Shown here: piece by piece, positions 55,243 to 64,000 of the stretch | How the letters are laid out: each line of letters starts with the position of its first letter | Position numbering within the stretch: the stretch's first letter is position 1 | Assembly: GCF_003075075.1 (NCBI RefSeq) | Contig: NZ_QCYM01000013.1 | Span: 62,001-126,000 of the forward strand | Length of the DNA stretch: 64,000 nucleotides | Source of the DNA: Labrenzia sp. 011 | GTDB lineage: Bacteria > Pseudomonadota > Alphaproteobacteria > Rhizobiales > Stappiaceae | Direction: 5' to 3' | Position numbers and translations under genes: made by a program | The notes under the pieces: generated by a model | Told to the model about the DNA's origin: nothing | The model's input: only the letters and a program-made list of their open reading frames with translations | Database searches by the model: none

Positions 55243-58065
55243 CTAAAACCGTGCCGACAGCCTTGCGTTGACGCCGTGGTCGCGGGCGGTTTCGCCCAGT
55301 TCGCCGTTGTAGCCGAGGGACGCGCTGATAGTGTCGCCGAAGCGGACGTTCAGGCCGGCCTCGATCAGGGCGGCGTCCCGGTCGAGCGGCGTGCCGGAGA
55401 TATCGAAGGCATCCCCTCCTGAAAATTGCATCGTCGATGCGGTATCCAGATCACCGATGGCGTGACGCCAGCCAAGGCTGCCTGTCAGGGAGGCGTTGAA
55501 CGTGTCGTTCGCGGCGATCTGTGCTTCCGCCCGAAGGCCGAGCGTGGTGGTGCCCAGGGTCTGCGAGGTCGAGGCTACGGTGAGCGCCGCCGCGCCGCCG
55601 GTCTCGGTGAAGCCGTCGCTGTGCTGATGAATGAGGGCTGCCCCCGCGAAGGGCTCAAGCCGTGCAAATGCGGCATCGAACATATAGCCCAGCTCGCCAA
55701 AGACATGCGCGGTGGAGGCCGCGTAGCCGGCACTCAGGGTATTCTTGAGCGTGCCCGCGCTGACGTTGCGCGTGGTGGAGACATCGTGCCAGGCGTAGCC
55801 GGCGCCAAGATGCAGGCCCAGGGCGCCAAACCGATTGCCGGCATAGGCGCCGATCTGGTAGCTGTCGGCATCTCCCGATGAGGTCCGGGCATCGACATCG
55901 AAGTTGCTTTTGCCGTAACCGGCCACCACACCGGTGCGCCAGCCGGCGAAGACGTCCGCATCGACGCCGAGGAAAAAACCGCCGCTGGTGTGGTCCATTT
56001 GCGCGGCGTTGCCGTTGCTGTCGTTCTCGCCCCAATTCCCGTAAGCCTTGCCCCAGGCGGTGACGCCTATGGAACTGTCCGGCCCCTTTCCGGGTCCGTT
56101 GAACGCGATCATCGGCAGGTCACCCGTCGCCAGCCCGTCGAAGGCACCGCGAATGCGTTCACCGACGGCATCGCGACCAAAGCGGCTCTGTTGCATCAGG
56201 AGCGTGTTGGCTGAGGCGTATATCTCACCGGAAAGACTGTCGAAAGCCTCCCTTGCGTCCGCTGCACCGAGGACAACGATTGCGTCATAAAGGGAATTTC
56301 CGGCCTTCAGGCTGCTGACACCATTGGCAGTTGCGCGCTGGTTTTGCGTCCTGGCGGCGGAGGAGAAACCCGAAGAATTGCGCGTCAGTGTCAGCGTGAC
56401 GGCATTGGCTCCATAGCCGAGCGCGGCGTCGAGAAAGGCGAAGTTCTCGCTGACGGATCCGAAGGTACCGGTCACGCCCGAACCCGCGGTGAGGATCGTG
56501 TAGGCGGTGGAAGGGGCATAGGTGGAGCCGTCGTCCGTTCCATTCTCGGCGCTTACGGAGACCGTGGCGCCGCTGTCTATGGTCACGGTGCCGGTGGCTG
56601 CCAGCTTGTCGGAATTGCCGTCCTTGTCGACTTCGACAGCAAAGGTGGAACCGGAGGCGAAGCTGGCATTGCCGGACACATTCAGCGTGCCGATGGAATT
56701 GCCGGGAGCCACGGTGCCACCGGATAGGGCCGTCAGCGCGCCGACGGTGCCGGTTCCGCCAAGGGTGCCGTCATTCAGGGTGATGCCGCCGATGCTGCCG
56801 TTGACTACCAGCTTGCCCGCATTCAGCATTGTCGTTCCGGAAAGGCCGGAGTTGTCGCCGGTCACAATCAGCGTTCCGCTGCCGGCCTTGCTCAGATCAT
56901 CGGCATCAAGGGTTCCGCTCATGGTCAGCGTGCTGGAGCCCGATGTGGTGAACGCCATCGTGCCGCCGGCGGCAAGCTCGATATCGCCCGACAGGGTCCA
57001 GGTCGATCCGTCGGTTGCCACAATCGTCTGCGCCTCCTTGAAGCCGGAGTCTTCTGTGCCCGTACCATCCAGTTTCAGCGTGCCGTCGCTGGAACCCAGA
57101 ACAACATCGCCTACCAGGGAGGAACCTGATTTCAAGGTAAGCGTATTGCCGGAATTGATCAGATCGATGGCTTTGGCGCGTGTCGCACCGTCGCCGCTCA
57201 GGCCGCCCGAGATGGTTCCCCAGTTGACGATCTCAAAGCCCGAGGCACCAGCATCCGTGTTGGAGATGCCTGCACCCCCGCTGCCAGCTGTGCCATCATT
57301 GCCTCCAGGCCCGGTTCCGGCTCCGCCCGAGCCACCGGCGCCGCCGGTGATCGTGCTGGTGTTCGTCAGCGTCTGCAAATCGGTTCCGGTATAGGAAAGC
57401 CCTGTTCCGCCCGCACCGCCGCCGCCGCCGTTGGTGGCGGTCAGATTGTAGACTGTGGTTCCGCCGTTGCCGCCGGTTCCGCCAGTAATCGTGTCGGTAA
57501 CGGAGAGCGTTGTCCCGGCGCCTTGCGTCTGGCCGCTGCCACCATCGCTGCCGTCTCCGCCCGGGGTGGTTACCACTGGCAGCGTTCCGGGGACCGATCC
57601 GAACCCGAAAGCGGTTAGCGGTGTTCCTCCCGTGTTGACCATGACCACCTGCGTATTCACGCTTTCCGAGGAGATTGTAAGTGTGTCGTTGAAGCCGGTG
57701 TTGGCGATCGACGCGGTGACACCGGAAACCGCTGATATGTCATTTGCAAGGTCGGCCAGGGTATCGCCGGTGTTGATGGTCAGCGTGGTCGTTGTACCGC
57801 CGATGGTAATGTCAAACTGGTCGCCGTTGGCGATACCGGCAATCGCGGTGAGGTCGGTCAGGTCCGCGTCGATTCCCAGTATTGTGCTCGTGGTGGACGA
57901 TGCGTCGCTGTTGGTGATGGAGGTTCCGTCAGTGCCCGCAACACCGACGGAACCGGCCTGGACTGCCGTGGCCGGCAGCGCGGCCATAACAGACGCCAGC
58001 AAAGCAATGCTGTATTTCGGCGCGTCCAGGTGTCTGAATAGGCAGGTGGGGACAGAAAAAGTCAC
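55243..58065 (-). CDS. Autotransporter with Gly-rich passenger and flagellin-IN-like segment
   Basis: Counted from GTG 58065 (AGGG six bases upstream), a 940-residue protein. The signal region is [21 protein letters not shown] segment near the N-terminus ([30 protein letters not shown], then TLTISSES) resembles the flagellin/hook IN motif. It is followed by Gly-rich strings ([18 protein letters not shown]), autotransporter PATR-type repeats ([34 protein letters not shown]) and a ~280-residue C-terminal beta-barrel ending NARLSARF with a terminal Phe. ATG 58161 is the other start choice. Surface-exposed; function unknown. Confidence 0.88.
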   Translation of the reverse strand: MTFSVPTCLFRHLDAPKYSIALLASVMAALPATAVQAGSVGVAGTDGTSITNSDASSTTSTILGIDADLTDLTAIAGIANGDQFDITIGGTTTTLTINTGDTLADLANDISAVSGVTASIANTGFNDTLTISSESVNTQVVMVNTGGTPLTAFGFGSVPGTLPVVTTPGGDGSDGGSGQTQGAGTTLSVTDTITGGTGGNGGTTVYNLTATNGGGGGAGGTGLSYTGTDLQTLTNTSTITGGAGGSGGAGTGPGGNDGTAGSGGAGISNTDAGASGFEIVNWGTISGGLSGDGATRAKAIDLINSGNTLTLKSGSSLVGDVVLGSSDGTLKLDGTGTEDSGFKEAQTIVATDGSTWTLSGDIELAAGGTMAFTTSGSSTLTMSGTLDADDLSKAGSGTLIVTGDNSGLSGTTMLNAGKLVVNGSIGGITLNDGTLGGTGTVGALTALSGGTVAPGNSIGTLNVSGNASFASGSTFAVEVDKDGNSDKLAATGTVTIDSGATVSVSAENGTDDGSTYAPSTAYTILTAGSGVTGTFGSVSENFAFLDAALGYGANAVTLTLTRNSSGFSSAARTQNQRATANGVSSLKAGNSLYDAIVVLGAADAREAFDSLSGEIYASANTLLMQQSRFGRDAVGERIRGAFDGLATGDLPMIAFNGPGKGPDSSIGVTAWGKAYGNWGENDSNGNAAQMDHTSGGFFLGVDADVFAGWRTGVVAGYGKSNFDVDARTSSGDADSYQIGAYAGNRFGALGLHLGAGYAWHDVSTTRNVSAGTLKNTLSAGYAASTAHVFGELGYMFDAAFARLEPFAGAALIHQHSDGFTETGGAAALTVASTSQTLGTTTLGLRAEAQIAANDTFNASLTGSLGWRHAIGDLDTASTMQFSGGDAFDISGTPLDRDAALIEAGLNVRFGDTISASLGYNGELGETARDHGVNARLSARF

Positions 58066-58433
58066 AGTAAACCCTGAAAGGAAACAGCCCGTCGACGGAC
58101 AGGCATTGGATTGAGTTGCAGTACGGCGAACCGTTTTGATAGAGCATTTCAAGCCGTTCATGTTTTTCTCGATGCGGATACAAGAACCGCTCGGCGCACA
58201 AGGTGGATTGACGAGCACCTCCTGGAAAATGTCCTGAAGGAACGCATTGCAGCCGGTTTTCGGACTGCCCATTCCTGTCAATCTGCATTGCAGGAGACGC
58301 AGGGACCCGACCAGCGCAGCAGACCTTGAACAGCACAATAAAAACTCGCCAGGCGTCAGCTATCCATTTTCCGCAATGGGGCGATAAATTTTGATTATTG
58401 CCGATAACTGAAACGGAAACTGAACGTCTGCTG
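58066..58433. other. Intergenic region upstream of the autotransporter
   Basis: 368 bases between two minus-strand genes. It should hold the autotransporter promoter. The open frame that continues to 58338 through it has no ribosome site and I do not call it coding. Confidence 0.5.
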
Positions 58434-59450
58434 TCAGCGTGCGAGCGTTTCTGAGGGCGTTTCGCCGAACATTTGCCTGTAGCCGCCGGCAAAGCGGCCG
58501 AGATGCAGAAAGCCGAAACGCATCGCCACCTGGGTGATCGTCGTGTCTTGCGGGGAAGCGGCCGCGAGTGCCGCTCGCGCACGGTTCAGGCGGCAGACAC
58601 GCAGATAGGCGAGTGGAGACAGGCCGACATATTCACGGACGGCATATTGCAGTGTCCTCTGGGACACATTGAGCGCCGTGCAGATGTCGGCAATCGTCGG
58701 CAGGTCGTCCGAATCGGGACGGTCTTCGACAAAATCCCGGACGATTCTCCCGATCTGCAAGGCCCGTATTCGTTCTTTGTAAGAAGGGACTGTGCTCCCC
58801 GTCGGCGTGGTCGCGATATGCAGGACCGTCTGCAGGAGCTCCCGGCGCATGATGGCCGTGTTCACTGCCTCGCCGCGCAGGTGCGCATCCCGGGTGCTCT
58901 TGAGCCAGAGATCGACTGCGTCCTTGAGGGCATTGCTGCGGCGGGCAACCAGAGGCATCACGCCTCGCTGCGGCCGCTCCCAGAACGCCGGATCGAGTGC
59001 CCGTGCTCCGCGCAGGAATTCCTTCTGACTGAAGCCGACATAGAAAGTCTCGCACCCGGCGGGAATATGGATGTCGTATTCGACCATCTCCGGCATGAAG
59101 AAGACCCTGTCGCCTTGTGCGCCGCAGTGTTCAGAAAAGCGGATATCCCCAGTCAGGGTGCTGGCCGAGATGGTGCAGAAATCCGCAGGCGAGACGCCGA
59201 TCTTCTGGACAGCGGTGGCCTGGCGCTCGCGGACGATCCGCTGATTGCCGAGATTCAGGCTGTCCAGATGAGCCACCTTCCGTCCCTTGCTGAGCTGGAC
59301 GCATTCCATCATGGCCCAGGGTTGAAGCGCGGCCTGGACGGCAGGATCCTCGATCGTTACCGATTGCAAGTCAGGGGCACCGGCGGCAAGGGCAAAACCA
59401 CCTGCCACGTTTTCACGACCGACCGTATCGCCCGGAACCCGTCCCGTCAT
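58434..59450 (-). CDS. AraC-family transcriptional regulator
   Basis: A 338-residue protein. The C-terminal AraC DNA-binding domain holds two helix-turn-helix motifs: TIADICTALNVSQRTLQYAVREYVGLSPLAYLRVCRLNRARAAL and TTITQVAMRFGFLHLGRFAGGYRQMFGETPSETL. The N-terminal ~220 residues are a ligand-sensing domain with no match I can name. ATG 59450 follows GGGAAGAA. The preferred target is unknown; the neighbouring autotransporter gene is one candidate. Confidence 0.9.
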   Translation of the reverse strand: MTGRVPGDTVGRENVAGGFALAAGAPDLQSVTIEDPAVQAALQPWAMMECVQLSKGRKVAHLDSLNLGNQRIVRERQATAVQKIGVSPADFCTISASTLTGDIRFSEHCGAQGDRVFFMPEMVEYDIHIPAGCETFYVGFSQKEFLRGARALDPAFWERPQRGVMPLVARRSNALKDAVDLWLKSTRDAHLRGEAVNTAIMRRELLQTVLHIATTPTGSTVPSYKERIRALQIGRIVRDFVEDRPDSDDLPTIADICTALNVSQRTLQYAVREYVGLSPLAYLRVCRLNRARAALAAASPQDTTITQVAMRFGFLHLGRFAGGYRQMFGETPSETLAR

Positions 59451-59727
59451 CGGTTCTTCCCAATATATGGTGCAGCGCCCAAGACCGGCTGGCTCCCGAA
59501 CTGTAAAGATTCGTATTGTCACCTTTATCGGTTGTACGGCGACAAAATACAAATCCGGCTATCTATGTCGGGCAAGAGGGGGGGGCGCCGGTGGGGCGGC
59601 GCTGCGGTCCGTTTCGGTGAAGGCGGTGGTTGTGGCACGCCATGGGCGGATTTCCGGGAGACACCCGTCTCTTCGACCGTGGCTCGGTTCTAGGCGTTCG
59701 CTGGTTTCCCGAGCCGTGCGCGACTGC

Positions 59728-60726
59728 TTACAGGCCCGTTTCGATTTCCGGCCGGAATTCGGTTCTCGTTCCGCCGGTTGCCGGGTCGTCGCGGTCGGAC
59801 CCGAGAATGATCCTGGCGGCCGCGTTGCCGATCTCGCGCCGCGGGGTCCGGGACGTGGCGATCCTGACAGGCAGGCTTTCGACCAGGTCGAGCCCGTTAA
59901 ATCCGGCGATAACAAGAGCTTCCGGGACGTTTATGCCGGCCGCGATACAGTGAAACGCACCTCCGACCGCAAGGTCGTCATTCGAATAATAGATGCAATC
60001 CAGCTCCGGGTGTGTCTCCAGGACCTGTGCAGTGAATTCCCGTCCCGCCTTGACCGTTGAAGGGCCGGGGCCTGTCCATGTTGTCTTAAGGGCGAGACCA
60101 TGCGCGGAAAGCGCCTCCTTGAACCCCGTGAACCGCTTTCGGGCGCGGGTGTCCCTGTCAAGACCGCAGCCGACATAGCCGAAGCGGCGTCGTCCCTTCG
60201 CAATCAGCGCTTCCGCCATCGATGCTCCGGCAGCATGATGGGAAAGACCGACACAGGCGTCGACCGGTGTACCGTCCAGATCCATGATCTGGACGACCGG
60301 AACGTCCGCATTTTCCAGAAGCTGGAGCGTCTCGTCGGGCTGATCGAGCCCGGTGATGATAAGACCGGCGGGGTTCCAGGACAGCATATTCCGGATAATC
60401 TCGTATTCCCTGTCCGGGTCGTAGTCGGTCACCCCGAAAACCGGCTGCATGCCGCTGCCGTCCAGGCTTTCGGCGATCCCCGAAAGAACCTCCGCGAAGA
60501 CCACGTTCAGGAAACTGGGAACCACCACACCGATCAGATCGGAACGTCGGCTTGCCAGAGACATCGCCAGGTGGTTGCCCACATATCCGATTTCCTTCGC
60601 GGCGCGGCCGACCTTCTCCATGCTGGATCGGGATACGTCGCCGGTTCCACGCAAGGCACGGGAAGCCGTCATCTTGCTGACGCCCGCCGCGGCGGCAACG
60701 TCACTCAGGGTGATTCTCTTTTTCAT
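59728..60726 (-). CDS. LacI-family transcriptional repressor
   Basis: A 332-residue LacI protein. The helix-turn-helix and hinge are ITLSDVAAAAGVSKMTASRALRGTGDVSRSSMEKV and the effector domain begins DLIGVVVPSFLNVVFAEVLSGI. The AraGntR-like core includes YSNDDLAVGGAFHCIAAGINVPEALVIAGFNGLDL. It is divergent from a TRAP transporter, and a perfect palindrome lies between the two, so it very probably represses that operon. Confidence 0.93.
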   Translation of the reverse strand: MKKRITLSDVAAAAGVSKMTASRALRGTGDVSRSSMEKVGRAAKEIGYVGNHLAMSLASRRSDLIGVVVPSFLNVVFAEVLSGIAESLDGSGMQPVFGVTDYDPDREYEIIRNMLSWNPAGLIITGLDQPDETLQLLENADVPVVQIMDLDGTPVDACVGLSHHAAGASMAEALIAKGRRRFGYVGCGLDRDTRARKRFTGFKEALSAHGLALKTTWTGPGPSTVKAGREFTAQVLETHPELDCIYYSNDDLAVGGAFHCIAAGINVPEALVIAGFNGLDLVESLPVRIATSRTPRREIGNAAARIILGSDRDDPATGGTRTEFRPEIETGL

Positions 60727-60853
60727 GGCCTTGGCATCAATCGACTGAAGTCCCGAGGGTAAACACATCTGTCAGGTGACATGCTGTAAGCCCTCTTTCC
60801 ATCGAAAGCAAACGTCACGAATATTGACAGAAAGCGAGCTATCATGCCACTGA

Positions 60854-60873
60854 TATCGATACCGGTATCGATA
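60854..60873. promoter_or_regulatory. LacI-family operator palindrome
   Basis: TATCGATACCGGTATCGATA is a perfect 20-bp palindrome with the central CG and ACCGGT core typical of the LacI/GntR-type operators. It lies 95 bases upstream of the TRAP binding-protein start and 128 bases upstream of the repressor start. Confidence 0.85.
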
Positions 60874-60967
60874 ACATTGCCGGTGCGTTCAAAGCGTGAC
60901 AGGAGCGTTTCTGCCTTGTCACAAACGTTGACGGCGACCGGGCGACCGGCCGTCCATGGGAGGAATC

Positions 60968-62002
60968 ATGAAACCAATCAATCTCAAGTCCGCCATTTTT
61001 TGCGGCGTTGTTGCGGCCGGCGCTTTGACCGGCGGCACTGCAATCGCACAGGAATACCAGTGGACGTTCCAGACCTCTGCACAGGCTGGCGACAACTTTT
61101 TCCCCATCGAGGAGGAATGGGCTGAACGGGTTGGCGTCATGTCCGGGGGACGCATCGAAATCACGGTGGTTCCGGTGGGCACGGTTGTCGCTCACAACGA
61201 AACGCTCGACGCAGTCGGTGCCGGCATCCTGCAGGGCCATATAACCGACCCGTCCTATTTCTCCGGCAAGGATCCCGCGTTCGCCATGCTGGGCAATCTG
61301 GTGGGGGCATGGTCAGCGCCGCAGCAGATGTTCAACTACATGAACTACGGCGGCGGTCATGAACTGTTCAACGAACTGGTGAACCCCTACGGTCTGCAGT
61401 TCCTGGGCGCATCCGCGACCGGGGTTGAATCTTTCCTGTCCACGAAGCCGATCAACGGTGTTGCGGACCTCAAGGGCATCAAGATGCGTGCGCCGGAAGG
61501 CATGGTTCAGGAAGTGTTTGCAGCCGCAGGCGCTTCGCCGGTGAACCTGCCCGGTTCCGAGGTCTATACGTCGCTGGAAAAGGGCGTCATTGATGCGGCC
61601 GACTACACGGTCTTCTCGACGAACCACGCCCAGGGCATGCATGAGTTTGCCAAGTACCCGCTCTATCCGGGCTTCCACTCCATGCCGGTGATCGACGTAT
61701 CCCTGAACAAGGAGATCTACGACGCACTGCCCGACGATCTGAAGATGATCCTCGAGGTGTCCGTTCGTGATTTTGCCCAGGACATGGTTGCCCGTCTCGA
61801 GGCTGCGGATGCCGTTGCGGTGGTCGAAGCCGCGGCCGATCCTGACATCACGGTCATCAACTGGTCCGATGAGGAACGCGCGAAATTCCGCGCAATTGCC
61901 CAGACACAATGGGCAAACTGGGCAGAGCGTTCCGAGATGGCAGGCAAGGCCTACACGAGTGTCACCGACTACCTGACCTCCACCGGTCTGCTCGCCAAGT
62001 AA
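60968..62002 (+). CDS. TRAP transporter substrate-binding protein (DctP family)
   Basis: A 344-residue periplasmic protein. The signal peptide is AIFCGVVAAGALTGGTAIAQ. DctP-family motifs follow: FFPIEEEWAERVGVMSGGRIEITVVPVG, LKGIKMRAPEGMVQEVFAAAGASPVNLPGSEVYTSLEKGVIDAADY. The Arg of KMRAP is the carboxylate-binding residue of these transporters. ATG 60968 follows GGGAGGA. The ligand is an organic acid; with a LacI control, a sugar acid is likely. Confidence 0.93.
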   Translation: MKPINLKSAIFCGVVAAGALTGGTAIAQEYQWTFQTSAQAGDNFFPIEEEWAERVGVMSGGRIEITVVPVGTVVAHNETLDAVGAGILQGHITDPSYFSGKDPAFAMLGNLVGAWSAPQQMFNYMNYGGGHELFNELVNPYGLQFLGASATGVESFLSTKPINGVADLKGIKMRAPEGMVQEVFAAAGASPVNLPGSEVYTSLEKGVIDAADYTVFSTNHAQGMHEFAKYPLYPGFHSMPVIDVSLNKEIYDALPDDLKMILEVSVRDFAQDMVARLEAADAVAVVEAAADPDITVINWSDEERAKFRAIAQTQWANWAERSEMAGKAYTSVTDYLTSTGLLAK

Positions 62003-62018
62003 TATCCGGAGCATCTTT

Positions 62019-62049
62019 GGAAGGGGCTCGTAAGGGCCCCTTCCTTTTT
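62019..62049 (+). terminator. Intrinsic terminator between TRAP binding protein and permease
   Basis: GGAAGGGGC pairs with GCCCCTTCC around eight bases, followed by five Ts. It lies within the operon and probably lowers permease expression relative to the binding protein. Confidence 0.88.
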
Positions 62050-62084
62050 CCAGAAGATCACGTTTACAGGCTTGGGAGGGCGAC

Positions 62085-64000
62085 ATGTCACAAGAAAACA
62101 CTGCGATGACCGCGGATGAGATCGAGGCCCAGCTTGAGGCGCTCAAACGCGTTCACGAGGAAGACAGTGCCGGCGCCCAGACCGCGCTGGATCGCAGGAT
62201 CATTTCGTTCGGCGGCGCCTTCAGCTTCCTGTTTGCAATTGCCACCATCGTGTCGATCTACGAAATCGTCATGCGCTATTTCTTCAATGCTCCGACGATC
62301 TGGGTGCATGAAACGGTGATCGCGCTGATTGCCGTGTGTTACCTTTACGGGGGCATGCAATGTTTTGCCGCGGACAAGCACATCCGCATCGGCCTCATCT
62401 ATTTCGGCACCAGCGGCGGAACCCGCCGTCTGCTCGATTTCGTCAATGCGCTGCTTGCGCTTTTCTTCGCACTGGCCATTGCCTATGCGGCCTACACGAT
62501 GGTCGAGAAGTCGTGGTGGGCACCGCAGGGCGACCTTCGGCTCGAACGGTCGGGCTCTGCGTGGAACCCGATCACGCCGGCGCTGGTCAAGATGGGACTG
62601 TTCATCACGGCCGTCATTCTGTCCATTCAGTCCCTGGGGCACCTGTGGGTTGCCTACAAAGGCACCGGCTATCGTCAGGCCGCATCCGAGCCGCCGGGAA
62701 AACTTGCGGTCCTGGGGATCGCCGTCGTCTTCGGCCTGCTCCTCACCGGGGGCTACTTCCTGTTCACCGAGGGGCGTTCGCTCGGCATCGAGGCGGGGTC
62801 CCTCCTGCTGGTGGGCAGCATCATGGTGCTGATCCTCACCGGTATTCCGCTGGCTTTCGTCACCGGCCTGATCGCCATCCTCTTCACGATTGCCTGGTTC
62901 GGCACGTCGGGTGTTCCGCTTGTCTCCAGCCGAATCTATTCCTTCGTGAACGAATATGTGCTGGTCGCGATCCCAATGTTCGTCCTGATGGCATCGCTGC
63001 TTGACCGTTCCGGCATGGCGCGGGATCTGTATGACGCCATGCGACTGGTGGCCGGACGGCTCAAGGGGGGCGTTGCCATCCAGACCCTGGTGGCGGCGGT
63101 CTTCCTGGCTTCCATTTCGGGGATCATCGGCGGAGAGATCGTCCTGCTGGGGCTGATCGCCCTGCCGCAGATGCTGCGCCTGGGCTACAACCGGGCGCTG
63201 GCCATCGGCACTGTCTGCGCCGGCGGCTCCCTCGGCACGATGATTCCGCCGTCGATCGTCCTGATCGTCTATGGCCTGACGGCCAGCGTATCGATCGGCG
63301 ATCTGTTTCTGGCGACCGTGGTTCCAGGGCTGATGCTCGCCACGTTCTATATCGTCTACATCTACACGCGCTGCACCCTGGACCCGACAGTCGCTCCGGG
63401 GATTCCCGAAGAAGACCTGTCCATGCCGATCGGGGAAAAGCTGCGGAAAATGAAGGGCGTGATCCTGCCTGTCGCCGTGGCCTTCACCGTGCTCGGCTCC
63501 ATCTACGGCGGGGTTGCCTCGGTGACTGAAGCTGCCGCCATGGGGGTTGTGGGTGTTTTCGCGTCCGCGTGGATCCGCGGGGAGGTTTCCTGGGAGCTGA
63601 TAACAAGCAGTCTCAAGCAGACCCTCGAAACCTGCGGCATGATCATCTGGATCGGACTTGGCGCCGCGGCGCTCGTGGGGGTCTACAACCTGATGGGCGG
63701 AAACCGCTTCATCGAGAGCACGATCCTCGACAGCGGCGCGTCCCCCATGGTCATCGTTCTGATCATGATGGGGATCCTCATCGTGCTGGGGCTCTTCATG
63801 GACTGGATCGGCATCGCGCTGCTGACCATGCCGATCTTCGTGCCGATCATCATCAAGCTTGGCATGGATCCTGTCTGGTTCGGCATCCTGTTCGCGATGA
63901 ACATGCAGGTCAGCTATCTGTCGCCTCCCTTCGGTCCCGCGGCCTTCTATCTGAAATCGGTCGCCCCCAAGGACATGTCCCTGTCGGAGATCTTCCGCGC
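62085..64000 (+). CDS. TRAP transporter fused permease (DctQ-DctM), 3' truncated by window edge
   Basis: Open to the end of the window; 638 codons visible. Residues ~40-200 are the small subunit (DctQ-like, four helices, FFNAPTIWVHETVIALIAVCYLYGGMQ). From about 210 the large subunit follows, with many helices and the DctM signatures VLILTGIPLAFVTGLIAILFT, LASISGIIGGEIVLLGLIALPQML and GTMIPPSIVLIVYG. Fused DctQM permeases are a known class. A charged ~38-residue N-terminus precedes the first helix. GGGAGGG stands before ATG 62085. Confidence 0.93.
   Translation, partial: MSQENTAMTADEIEAQLEALKRVHEEDSAGAQTALDRRIISFGGAFSFLFAIATIVSIYEIVMRYFFNAPTIWVHETVIALIAVCYLYGGMQCFAADKHIRIGLIYFGTSGGTRRLLDFVNALLALFFALAIAYAAYTMVEKSWWAPQGDLRLERSGSAWNPITPALVKMGLFITAVILSIQSLGHLWVAYKGTGYRQAASEPPGKLAVLGIAVVFGLLLTGGYFLFTEGRSLGIEAGSLLLVGSIMVLILTGIPLAFVTGLIAILFTIAWFGTSGVPLVSSRIYSFVNEYVLVAIPMFVLMASLLDRSGMARDLYDAMRLVAGRLKGGVAIQTLVAAVFLASISGIIGGEIVLLGLIALPQMLRLGYNRALAIGTVCAGGSLGTMIPPSIVLIVYGLTASVSIGDLFLATVVPGLMLATFYIVYIYTRCTLDPTVAPGIPEEDLSMPIGEKLRKMKGVILPVAVAFTVLGSIYGGVASVTEAAAMGVVGVFASAWIRGEVSWELITSSLKQTLETCGMIIWIGLGAAALVGVYNLMGGNRFIESTILDSGASPMVIVLIMMGILIVLGLFMDWIGIALLTMPIFVPIIIKLGMDPVWFGILFAMNMQVSYLSPPFGPAAFYLKSVAPKDMSLSEIFR

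Noticed and set aside
56800..57560. Gly-rich tandem repeats as a CRISPR-like or satellite array
   Set aside because: They are in-frame codon repeats of the autotransporter passenger with no conserved spacer.

Overview
The window is a gene-dense, roughly 60% GC stretch of an alphaproteobacterial chromosome. The gene families fit Hyphomicrobiales, possibly a marine Stappiaceae/Roseibium-like genome; this placement is an inference from family content (DUF1489, sqdBDC, a riboswitch-controlled RibN, MerR-linked isovaleryl-CoA dehydrogenase, phasin, 2TM-domain cyclase, SPOR-type DacA), not from a marker gene. I see no rRNA, transposase, integrase or CRISPR array. The one RNA gene is tRNA-Leu(GAG). 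Both ends cut genes: the 3' part of a propionyl-CoA carboxylase alpha subunit on the left and a fused TRAP permease on the right. Layout, left part (1-30 kb): biotin carboxylase tail and a HAD phosphatase; an FMN riboswitch in front of the riboflavin importer ribN; acylphosphatase; the sulfolipid operon sqdB-sqdD-sqdC; lipB; an orphan fliN; tRNA-Leu; two secreted proteins; mgtE; the divergent ohrR/ohr peroxide pair with two matching inverted repeats; a VOC protein; a GH25 lysozyme; a MerR-thioesterase-GNAT-isovaleryl-CoA dehydrogenase operon for leucine breakdown; two class III nucleotide cyclases; a ClpP-like protease; a truncated-globin homologue without haem ligands; and housekeeping or hypothetical genes ending with DacA. 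Middle (30-44 kb): phasin; clpS-clpA; a patatin-family pseudogene carrying an internal deletion; an SDR without its catalytic Tyr/Lys; azlCD; GST; HIT; SelO. Then comes the least explained locus, 39753-43785. It is a two-gene cassette. The first gene encodes a cytosolic trypsin-like protease fused to a DRGH (NUC1) nuclease. The second encodes a papain-like peptidase fused to an alpha/beta-hydrolase-like domain whose nucleophile elbow has lost its serine. I consider this the best candidate for an undescribed effector or conflict system. Right part (44-64 kb): a divergent OxyR-type regulator and peroxiredoxin, Dps, and a persulfide-dioxygenase-like MBL protein. Next is a complete arsenite oxidation cluster aioX-aioS-aioR-aioB-aioA. 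Between aioR and aioB lie an exact -24/-12 sigma-54 promoter and an 11-bp inverted repeat upstream of it, which read as the AioR-controlled promoter. A LysM/BON protein, a large autotransporter with a flagellin-IN-like segment, an AraC regulator, and a LacI regulator divergent from a TRAP transporter follow. A perfect 20-bp palindrome lies between the LacI and TRAP genes, and an intrinsic terminator sits between the TRAP binding protein and the permease. Stress themes recur across the window: peroxide (ohr, oxyR/prx, dps), sulfur and arsenic redox chemistry, and protein quality control (clpS/clpA, ClpP-like, SelO).
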